This document shows, piece after piece, positions 1-5,335 of a DNA stretch of 5,931 bases; position 1 is the first letter of the stretch, and each line of letters opens with the position of its first letter. The DNA is from an uncultured Hyphomicrobiales bacterium. GTDB lineage: Bacteria; Pseudomonadota; Alphaproteobacteria; Rhizobiales; Beijerinckiaceae. A model generated the notes under the pieces. It had not been told where the DNA came from. It made no database searches and worked only from the letters and a program-made list of their open reading frames with translations. The position numbers and the translations under genes were made by a program. The stretch is from positions 1 through 5,931 of the forward strand of contig CAIVAX010000339.1 in NCBI GenBank assembly GCA_903903935.1, in the 5' to 3' direction.

Positions 1-2255
1 AGATTAGCTTCACTAATGCCAGTAAAGAAAATAATAGGCGCTGGCATTTGCATCACCGATCCATGCGCCTTGGCGCAGGCCTGCAACATAGCGCGTACCT
101 CTTCTGGATCGCTTTTGGGATCTAAGGACAAAGCAATTTTCACCCGCCCAATGCGATCAGCCCTGACCCAATTTTTGACCACACCTGAAACCAGATTGGA
201 ATTGGGCACAATCATCATAGCGCGATCTGCCGTCTCGATTTCAGTTGAGCGCACATTAATGCGCCGAACATGGCCCTGCTCATCGCCGACATAAACAAGA
301 TCGCCAACGCGAATGGCCCGCTCCCATAACAAGATGAGGCCAGAGACGAAATTATTGACAATCGATTGCAAGCCAAAGCCGATACCAACCGATAAAGCAC
401 CCGCGACAATGGCAATGCGCTCAAAGCTCAAGCCCAGATTGGCAAGGGCCAAAGAGGCGGCAATCATAAAGCCCAAATAGCCAATGCTGGTGCGGATGGA
501 ATTACGCAGCCCAATATCGAGCTGTGTGCGCGGCAGAAATTTGACCTCAAGCCAATGCTGCACCACACGCGTAGCGCCAATGGCGCCCGCAAACAACACC
601 ATCGCCAAGACAAGCGTGGATAACGAAATCGTCACATCGCCAAGCTGAAAGCCAAAGAAGGCCGCTTTCATCGCGCCCATCATATCATCGGATTCAACGC
701 CCCAAGGCGCCAAAGCCAGAATGAGCACACCCACAAACAGCGCCAGATTGGCAAGCCCGATCACCAGAACCGAAATTTGATCCAAAGATTCTCGCCGCAA
801 ACCCAGCGATGAAATCAATCCGCGCCCAATGGGCGCATACGGCTGCAGCGCAATTTCAAATCCATCATTGACAAGAATCTGAATGAGAAAAGCCAAAGTG
901 CCAACAAAGGCCACCCACACCATTTGATCAATCAGAAAGGCGGCAAAGGCAACATAGCCAATGGCCACTGAACCAAGAATAAGCAGGATGCAGATCCAGG
1001 CTGCAATACGGATCACGCCATACCAATCACGCTTGGGCGGCGTCACAATCGGGCCTAGACATTCTTCATCAATCACGTCTTCGTTCTGCAACAGACCATA
1101 AAGCCCGCTGCTCATTACAGCTGCGACCAGTATAGCCGACAGACCGCGCACCAAAACCGAGACTGGCACAGAGGCAGAAATCACATCATCAAACGCATCA
1201 ATCATGCGTGTGATGGCAACAATCAGCGCCACCGTAACAGCTATCCATTCGACCCGGCCCGCCAGTCTGTCCCCAATGTCCAAGATACGCCAATTGGGGC
1301 GGTCGGGCGCAACAACTCCCCGCACAAAGCCCATGGTTGTTGCCACCAAGGCGACGCCACCCGCCAGAGACGACAGCAAGGGCATTAAGCGCACATTGGA
1401 CAGATTGAACGTCGACATTAAAGCGAGCAATAATTGCACCGCCGCAATCGGCACAGCGGCAATGATCATGGCCACCCAAAGCGCACTAAAAGCGCGCAGC
1501 AAACGAGAAGGCTGCGCCTGATGATCCTCGCGCGACAACACCCGCCGCGCCAAGATTCCAAAACCAATACTTGCTGCCGCAATCACCACCAAGCCAGCCA
1601 AAAAGGCCGCCCATTTCCAGCCCTCCAATTGCGCGCGTGACAGCGAGATCCAATCCATCAAAATAGTGCTGGAGGCGACAAATTCGCGCGGCAATTCAGC
1701 TAAAGCTGCAATCCATAAATTGGGATTGAGAATGCTGAAGGATTGCGCAAACAAAGCATGACGGAACAAATCGCGCCGACGCGAATTAATACGGTTTTGC
1801 GTATCTTCAATATCAACCGCAAGCAGTCGCGCGCGCTTCAAGCGCCCGTCTATCTCGTTAAAGAGCTTTTGCTGATCCTCGCGCTCGCTCGCTACTTCAA
1901 GCGCTTCGGCGGGGGCGCCTGCTGCAGGCTTGGGGCCTAATTGATCAAGCCGCGCCTTGGCTGCGGCAAGGCGGGGCGTCAAATCCTCAATGAGGGATTG
2001 GCTGACCTGAGTGAGCGGATCCAGCCTCCCGCGCAATTCCCGCAACATGGCATCGCTGAGCGATGTGCGCTTGAGCGTCTGCCCAATCTGATCCAATTCC
2101 GCAATCGCACTATCAAGCCGCTGGGGCTGAGGCGGCGCAGCCAAGCTCTGCTCTTGGGACAAGCCCTGAACTTGCGCAAAGCTCACATCGGCCTGACCCA
2201 AAGTCACAGCCAGCAGGAAAATGAAAAGACGAAAATATATCAAAGCGGGGCGCAT
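1..2255 (-). CDS. MscS-family mechanosensitive channel with DUF3772-type N-terminal region (partial, C-terminus off the window)
   Basis: I read 751 codons from the ATG at 2255-2253; the frame is open to the left edge, so the C-terminus is missing. Residues 1-27 look like a signal peptide (hydrophobic core IYFRLFIFLLAVTLG, likely cleavage after SFA). A helical, charged, probably periplasmic region follows (about 45-165), resembling the DUF3772 region that precedes large MscS proteins. About ten hydrophobic segments lie near 213-237, 255-281, 291-315, 336-352, 362-389, 414-442, 446-462, 495-516, 541-561 and 590-609. The MscS core is clear: a Gly/Ala-rich pore helix (612-640, IVAGALSVGIGFGLQS) then the beta-domain with GDLVYVGDEQGHV and the IVPNSN motif (P684, N685). 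The family opens under membrane tension to release solutes during osmotic downshock. An AGGA lies 6 bases before the ATG and an in-frame TGA lies upstream, so this start is the first possible. It sits 62 bases after epmB on the same strand and may be co-transcribed. Confidence 0.93.
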   Translation of the reverse strand, partial: MRPALIYFRLFIFLLAVTLGQADVSFAQVQGLSQEQSLAAPPQPQRLDSAIAELDQIGQTLKRTSLSDAMLRELRGRLDPLTQVSQSLIEDLTPRLAAAKARLDQLGPKPAAGAPAEALEVASEREDQQKLFNEIDGRLKRARLLAVDIEDTQNRINSRRRDLFRHALFAQSFSILNPNLWIAALAELPREFVASSTILMDWISLSRAQLEGWKWAAFLAGLVVIAAASIGFGILARRVLSREDHQAQPSRLLRAFSALWVAMIIAAVPIAAVQLLLALMSTFNLSNVRLMPLLSSLAGGVALVATTMGFVRGVVAPDRPNWRILDIGDRLAGRVEWIAVTVALIVAITRMIDAFDDVISASVPVSVLVRGLSAILVAAVMSSGLYGLLQNEDVIDEECLGPIVTPPKRDWYGVIRIAAWICILLILGSVAIGYVAFAAFLIDQMVWVAFVGTLAFLIQILVNDGFEIALQPYAPIGRGLISSLGLRRESLDQISVLVIGLANLALFVGVLILALAPWGVESDDMMGAMKAAFFGFQLGDVTISLSTLVLAMVLFAGAIGATRVVQHWLEVKFLPRTQLDIGLRNSIRTSIGYLGFMIAASLALANLGLSFERIAIVAGALSVGIGFGLQSIVNNFVSGLILLWERAIRVGDLVYVGDEQGHVRRINVRSTEIETADRAMMIVPNSNLVSGVVKNWVRADRIGRVKIALSLDPKSDPEEVRAMLQACAKAHGSVMQMPAPIIFFTGISEAN

Positions 2256-2317
2256 GAGCGATCCTGAGAAAACGAATCAAATCCTATCTTAATCCGAGCA
2301 ATGGCCCTCTGGCTTGG
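2256..2317. other. Short intergenic gap between epmB and the channel gene
   Basis: This 62-base gap holds the Shine-Dalgarno AGGA of the channel gene (2265-2262 on the minus strand). I see no convincing hairpin followed by a T-run, so no intrinsic terminator separates the two genes. A TAAGAT-like element occurs on the minus strand, but without a matching -35 box. Read-through from epmA-epmB is therefore plausible but not shown. Confidence 0.5.
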
Positions 2318-3376
2318 TCATTTGTGATCTCGGGCATCGCGATAGCCATGCTCCTGCCCGCGAAAATCCCGCAGCCTCACCTCATCAGTCCCATTCGCCT
2401 GCGCATGGGTCTGCTCTAGCACCGCTTTGCCATGACCCCCGGGAATGTCGAGCACATAGGTTGGCTGGCACAGACCGGAGATTGTGCCGCGCAAGCCCTG
2501 CATGAGCGCCAATCCCTCCTCCAGACTGGTGCGCAAATGCGCCGTGCCCGGGGCAAGATCACCATGATGCAGATAATAAGGCTTGATCCCCGTCTCGACA
2601 AAGGCGCGCATCAAATCGCTTAAAGCAAGAAGGGAATCATTGACCCCGCGCAATAAGACGCTTTGACTGACCATAGGCAGGCCCGCCGCAATGATTTTGG
2701 CACAGGCCGCCCGCGCCACAGGCGTTAATTCGCGCGCATGATTGGCATGCAGAGCGACAAACAGGGTCTTGCCAGAGGCTTTCAGCGCCTCAATCAACTC
2801 ATCACTAATGCGCGCCGAATCAACTGTAGGAACGCGCGTGTGAATGCGCACCACTTTGACATGATCGATTTGACCAAGACGCCTCATCACATCTTTCAAA
2901 CGCCGCGGCGAAAGGGCCAGAGGATCACCGCCCGTCAAGATCACTTCCCAAATCTCTTGATGCGAGGAAATATAATTCAAAGCCTCCGTCACAGCCTCTG
3001 CCGACAAAAACGCATTCTCTCCCGGCCCAACCATTTCGCGACGAAAACAAAAGCGGCAATAGATCGGACAGACTTGCAAGAGCTTCAACAAGACCCGATC
3101 GGGATAACGATGCACAATGCCCTCAACCGGACTATGCGCCGCATCGCCAATGGGATCAGACAATTCATGCGGCTGCGCCTGCAATTCGCGTTCATCAGGA
3201 ACAAATTGCCGCGCAATGGGATCTTGCGGATCAGCCGGATTGATGAGCTCTGCCATTTGCGGGGTGATGGCAATGGCATAATGCGCGCCAACTTGCTCAA
3301 TCGCCGCCAGACGATCAGCACTGATCAATCCGGCCTCCAGCAAATGCGCTGCACTATGCAAAGTCGCTTGGCTCAA
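2318..3376 (-). CDS. epmB: EF-P (R)-beta-lysylation protein EpmB, radical-SAM lysine 2,3-aminomutase family
   Basis: The 352-residue protein is close to the size of E. coli EpmB (YjeK) and shorter than catabolic lysine 2,3-aminomutases (about 415). EpmB isomerises (S)-alpha-lysine to (R)-beta-lysine, the donor used by EpmA to modify EF-P. Visible motifs are the radical-SAM cluster CPIYCRFC (C103, C107, C110, the CxxxCxxC pattern that binds [4Fe-4S]), the SAM-binding LTGGDPL (147-153), HTRVP (179-183), and PGGHGK near the end, where K317 is the expected PLP lysine. D273 (in HHGDLAPG) and D310 (VLDIPGG) line up with the two aspartates that hold the lysine side chain in true aminomutases. The start is TTG (3376-3374): GAGGA lies 7 bases upstream, and no ATG or GTG fits as well; the next in-frame ATG would lose 40 residues. 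The TTG overlaps the epmA stop (TTGA), which suggests translational coupling. Location next to epmA and efp makes EpmB much more likely than a catabolic aminomutase. Confidence 0.95.
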   Translation of the reverse strand: MSQATLHSAAHLLEAGLISADRLAAIEQVGAHYAIAITPQMAELINPADPQDPIARQFVPDERELQAQPHELSDPIGDAAHSPVEGIVHRYPDRVLLKLLQVCPIYCRFCFRREMVGPGENAFLSAEAVTEALNYISSHQEIWEVILTGGDPLALSPRRLKDVMRRLGQIDHVKVVRIHTRVPTVDSARISDELIEALKASGKTLFVALHANHARELTPVARAACAKIIAAGLPMVSQSVLLRGVNDSLLALSDLMRAFVETGIKPYYLHHGDLAPGTAHLRTSLEEGLALMQGLRGTISGLCQPTYVLDIPGGHGKAVLEQTHAQANGTDEVRLRDFRGQEHGYRDARDHK

Positions 3377-4533
3377 AATACCGTCCTCACCACAGGCGTC
3401 CAGATCACATCCTCGATTTTGCTCGCTCCTGTTGCCAGCATCATCAGCCTGTCAAATCCCAGCGCAATCCCGCTGGCCGGCGGCATATGAGCAAGAGCCG
3501 CAAGAAAATCTTCATCCAGCGGATAGCGCTCGCCATAAATGCGCGCACGCTCCTCCATTTCAAGTTCGAAGCGATGTCTTTGTTCGCTCGCATCAGTCAA
3601 TTCATGAAAGGCATTGGCAAGCTCAACCCCGCACGCATAGAGCTCAAAGCGCTCCGCCCAGCGCGGATCTTGAGGCGAGCGCTGCGCCAAGGCCGCCTCA
3701 GAGGCAGGATAATCACATAAAAAAGTCACCCGCCCCAGCCCCAGCTGCGGCTCCACACGCTCAGACAAAATCTTGCTGAACAGATCCGACCAGCTATCAT
3801 CCGCTCTCACCCGCACATTGATCTCAGCCGCCTGACGGGCCAGACAGCCGCGATCAGTGCCCTCAGGCGTCAGGCTTAAGGTCAGATCAATCCCGGCATA
3901 GCGTGAAAAGGCCTCAGCAACGCTCAATACCTCAGGGGCCAAAAAAGGATCTGCGCTGCGCTCTCGAAACTGCAAAGTCTTGGTCGCACAGGCCTCGGCC
4001 GCCAAGGCCAGCAAAGCCATGCAATCGGCCTGCAGCGCACTCAGCCCCTGCCCGACCCGATACCATTCCAGCATGGTGAATTCAGGATGATGCAGGGGGC
4101 CCCGCTCGCCATTACGAAAAACGTGAGAAAGCGAAAAAATCTGGCTTTCGCCTGCGCTGAGCAGCTTTTTACAGGCAAATTCGGGCGAAGCATGCAAATA
4201 AAGGCGGCGCTCGCCCTCGCCATCCTGCATTTGCGTGGCAAATGCCCCAATATGCGCCTCATTGCCCGGCGAAACCTGCAAGGCCGCCCCCTCGACCTCG
4301 ATAAACTCCTGACCGGCAAACCAATTCCGGATCGCGATGAGCAGCTTTGCGCGCGCCAGTAGGCGCGGACGGCGATCAGCATGGACATGCCTGTGCCACC
4401 AAGGACTAGCTTGTGGACTGGCTTGTAGACTGGCTTGCGGGCTCGTCTTGCGGCTCATCTTGGCAATCGCCTGGGGGCTAGCAGCCAATGTCCCCGACGG
4501 GGGGCCGGGCGGGCGGGAGGCTGAACTCATCAT
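3373..4533 (-). CDS. epmA: EF-P--(R)-beta-lysine ligase EpmA (GenX/PoxA/YjeA), with an N-terminal extension
   Basis: This class II aminoacyl-tRNA-synthetase paralogue activates beta-lysine with ATP and attaches it to Lys34 of EF-P. It has the LysRS-like catalytic fold only: a motif 1-like region (about 60-95, IRNWFAGQEFIEVE...SPGNEAHI), ASPEFACKKL (115-124), motif 2 VFRNGE (138-143) with HHPEFTMLEW (148-157), ELANAFHELTD (304-314) and motif 3 GIALGFDRLMML (355-366). No anticodon-binding domain precedes it, so it is not a lysyl-tRNA synthetase. A357 corresponds to the E. coli EpmA alanine (A298) that distinguishes it from LysRS, which has glycine there. At 386 residues it is about 60 longer than E. 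coli EpmA (325). Much of the excess is a Pro/Ser/Ala/Gln-rich extension (1-44) before SPWWHRHVHADRRP, where homology to relatives begins. The start is uncertain: tandem ATG codons at 4533 and 4530 have no clear Shine-Dalgarno, and M26 (4458-4456) is an alternative. It overlaps epmB and is divergent from efp. Confidence 0.95.
   Translation of the reverse strand: MMSSASRPPGPPSGTLAASPQAIAKMSRKTSPQASLQASPQASPWWHRHVHADRRPRLLARAKLLIAIRNWFAGQEFIEVEGAALQVSPGNEAHIGAFATQMQDGEGERRLYLHASPEFACKKLLSAGESQIFSLSHVFRNGERGPLHHPEFTMLEWYRVGQGLSALQADCMALLALAAEACATKTLQFRERSADPFLAPEVLSVAEAFSRYAGIDLTLSLTPEGTDRGCLARQAAEINVRVRADDSWSDLFSKILSERVEPQLGLGRVTFLCDYPASEAALAQRSPQDPRWAERFELYACGVELANAFHELTDASEQRHRFELEMEERARIYGERYPLDEDFLAALAHMPPASGIALGFDRLMMLATGASKIEDVIWTPVVRTVF
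3384..3390 (-). promoter_or_regulatory. Ribosome binding site that supports the TTG start of epmB
   Basis: The minus strand reads GTGAGGA here, inside the last codons of epmA, followed by a 7-base spacer and then TTG. This good Shine-Dalgarno match is the main reason to accept the rare start codon and the 4-base overlap with epmA. Confidence 0.75.
4402..4443 (-). repeat. 12-bp tandem repeat inside the 5' part of epmA
   Basis: Three consecutive 12-base units occupy 4443-4408 on the minus strand (AGCCCGCAAGCC, AGTCTACAAGCC, AGTCCACAAGCT), and a partial fourth begins at 4407 (AGTCCT). They encode SPQA, SLQA, SPQA and SP, residues 31-44. A diverged copy, ASPQA, occurs at residues 18-22. The unit keeps the reading frame, so copy-number change would only lengthen or shorten a flexible linker. 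Confidence 0.85.
4499..4517 (+). other. Canonical G-quadruplex motif at the start of epmA (template strand)
   Basis: The plus strand reads GGGGGGCCGGGCGGGCGGG: four runs of at least three G with loops of 2, 1 and 1 bases, followed by AGG. Short loops of this kind are predicted to fold stably. The motif starts about 16 bases inside the epmA open reading frame and lies on the strand that RNA polymerase reads as template. The same bases encode R7-P8-P9-G10-P11-P12 of EpmA. Folding in the cell is inferred, not shown. Confidence 0.6.
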
Positions 4534-4596
4534 TGTTTTACCAATAAGCTGGCGCTTCGCGTGTGAATCGCTATTGTGCGGCCCGATTTCGCTTTA

Positions 4597-4634
4597 CGGG
4601 CCCCCTTGGATGCATAGTCCACCAGCGGGCCCCC
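4597..4634. repeat. Direct repeat CGGGCCCCC in the divergent region
   Basis: Two identical 9-base copies lie at 4597-4605 and 4626-4634, 29 bases start to start. The central GGGCCC is palindromic, so a protein could read it on either strand, or the two copies could form a 6-bp stem. TTGGA and TCCA between them could add a small inner stem. In a GC-rich region this may still be chance. Confidence 0.4.
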
Positions 4635-4639
4635 ATCAA
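4611..4639 (-). promoter_or_regulatory. Weak candidate promoter for epmA-epmB
   Basis: On the minus strand TTGATG (4639-4634) is followed after exactly 17 bases by TATGCA (4616-4611). The -35 box matches four of six consensus bases and the -10 box only three. Transcription would begin near 4604 and leave a leader of about 70 bases before the ATG at 4533. One copy of the GGGCCCCC repeat lies in the spacer and the other near the predicted start. The match could be chance. Confidence 0.22.
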
Positions 4640-4668
4640 TCCAATAGGTCGCCTGCGGCCGCATCTGT

Positions 4669-4674
4669 GAGGAA
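4669..4674 (+). promoter_or_regulatory. Ribosome binding site that supports the GTG start of efp
   Basis: GAGGAA is followed by a 5-base spacer and GTG at 4680. An in-frame TGA at 4668-4670 excludes any earlier start, and the next in-frame ATG is 42 codons into the protein, past the modified lysine. The GTG start is therefore secure. Confidence 0.85.
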
Positions 4675-4679
4675 GTTTC

Positions 4680-5249
4680 GTGAAAGTCATCGCCAGTTCC
4701 ATTCGTAAGGGCAATATTCTCGAGCGCGAAGATGGTCAGCTCTATGTCGTGCTCTCTGCCGAAAGCTTCCATCCCGGCAAGGGCACACCCACGACCCAGA
4801 TTGACATGCGTCGTCTCTCCGATGGCGTGAAGACAACCGATCGCTACAAGACCACCGAACAGGTCGAGCGCGCCTTTGTCGAAGATCGCGACTTCAGCTT
4901 CCTCTATAAGGATGATGATGGCTATCACTTCATGAACAGCGAGACCTTTGATCAAGTGCAAGTCTCGGAAGATGTGATCGGCGATCAGGCGGTCTATCTG
5001 CAAGAAGGCATGAAAGTCATGCTCAGCATTTTCAATGAGAATGCCGTTGCCATTCAATTGCCCCAGCGCATCACTCTGGAAGTCGTTGAGACCGAGCCGG
5101 CAATGAAAGGCCAGACAGCCTCGTCCTCCTTCAAGCCAGCCATCATGTCCAATGGTGCACGTGTGATGGTGCCTCCCCATATTCAGGTTGGCACGCGCAT
5201 TGTCGTGCAGACTGAAGATGGCAGCTATGTGGAGCGCGCCAAGGATTGA
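4680..5249 (+). CDS. efp: Translation elongation factor P
   Basis: EF-P binds between the ribosomal P and E sites and speeds peptide-bond formation when the ribosome stalls at consecutive prolines. The 189 residues match the family length (E. coli 188). Domain I (about 1-64) carries the loop [12 protein letters not shown] with K34 at the exact position that EpmA modifies. Domain II (about 66-126) includes [21 protein letters not shown]. Domain III (about 130-187) ends with the family signature [21 protein letters not shown]...GSYVERAKD. The lysine in a PGKG context, with epmA and epmB next door, indicates beta-lysylation, in contrast to EF-P types carrying Arg32 (rhamnosylated) or a Pro-rich 5-aminopentanol loop. 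It starts with GTG after a good Shine-Dalgarno, is divergent from epmA and lies 86 bases before leuB. Its last codons and stop are part of an 18-base tandem duplication. Confidence 0.98.
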   Translation: MKVIASSIRKGNILEREDGQLYVVLSAESFHPGKGTPTTQIDMRRLSDGVKTTDRYKTTEQVERAFVEDRDFSFLYKDDDGYHFMNSETFDQVQVSEDVIGDQAVYLQEGMKVMLSIFNENAVAIQLPQRITLEVVETEPAMKGQTASSSFKPAIMSNGARVMVPPHIQVGTRIVVQTEDGSYVERAKD

Positions 5250-5280
5250 GCCTGCCTCAAGGATTGAGCCTGCTTGAAGG
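5241..5280 (+). repeat. 18-bp tandem duplication spanning the efp stop codon
   Basis: AAGGATTGAGCCTGC occurs perfectly at 5241-5255 and again at 5259-5273, with a period of 18; the following three bases differ (CTC versus TTG), and AAGG begins a third copy at 5277. The first copy encodes the last two residues of EF-P and the stop (AAG GAT TGA). The second copy repeats them in the same frame, so read-through would meet an identical KD-stop 18 bases later. Confidence 0.9.
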
Positions 5281-5287
5281 CAGGCTC
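5248..5287 (+). terminator. Hairpin(s) after efp, possible weak terminator or 3' stabiliser
   Basis: GAGCCTGCCT (5248-5257) pairs perfectly with AGGCAGGCTC (5278-5287), extendable by CAA/TTG across one bulged A, around a 13-base loop. Because of the duplication, the second copy GAGCCTGC (5266-5273) can instead pair with GCAGGCTC (5280-5287) around the 6-base loop TTGAAG. The two structures are mutually exclusive. The following bases are GGGTCTGCAAATC with no T-run, so a classical Rho-independent terminator is not supported. Confidence 0.45.
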
Positions 5288-5335
5288 GGGTCTGCAAATC
5301 GCTAAGATCATCACTCACTAGAATGGAAAGTTATT

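Larger units (their letters stand above)
4534..4679. other. Divergent intergenic region between epmA and efp
   Basis: This 146-base stretch must hold the promoters for efp to the right and probably for epmA-epmB to the left. The most visible structure is a 9-base direct repeat CGGGCCCCC at 4597-4605 and 4626-4634. Its GGGCCC core is self-complementary, so the copies could also pair around TTGGA...TCCA. I find no strong plus-strand -35/-10 pair for efp, no tRNA and no small gene I can support. Confidence 0.6.

Noticed and set aside
2318..3376. Catabolic lysine 2,3-aminomutase (KamA of lysine fermentation)
   Set aside because: No other lysine-fermentation genes are near, the protein is shorter than KamA, and it is overlapped with epmA beside efp.
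2738..3490. A 250-codon open frame on the plus strand opposite epmB
   Set aside because: It is antisense to a well-supported gene with all catalytic motifs, shows no domain, and is Arg/Asn/Ile-rich in the manner of a shadow frame.
3373..4533. Lysyl-tRNA synthetase
   Set aside because: There is no N-terminal anticodon-binding domain, the length is 386 rather than about 500, motif 3 has the EpmA alanine, and the neighbours are efp and epmB.
4607..4621. tRNA-like anticodon arm (TGGA, 7-base loop, TCCA)
   Set aside because: Neither a D arm, a TPsiC arm nor an acceptor stem can be found around it at tRNA spacing.
4530..5318. A 262-codon open frame on the minus strand covering all of efp and ending at the epmA ATGATG
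   Set aside because: It runs codon-for-codon opposite efp, so it stays open as long as efp avoids TTA, CTA and TCA, which this codon usage does. The translation has no recognisable domain and a His/Leu/Ile-rich composition typical of antisense shadows.
5323..5325. Upstream ATG as an alternative leuB start
   Set aside because: It is out of frame with the LeuB motifs, and the ATG at 5336 has a well-spaced GGAAAG.
5288..5335. Promoter for leuB (TAAGAT near 5303)
   Set aside because: No -35-like hexamer occurs at 16-18 bases upstream, and a single hexamer is expected by chance.
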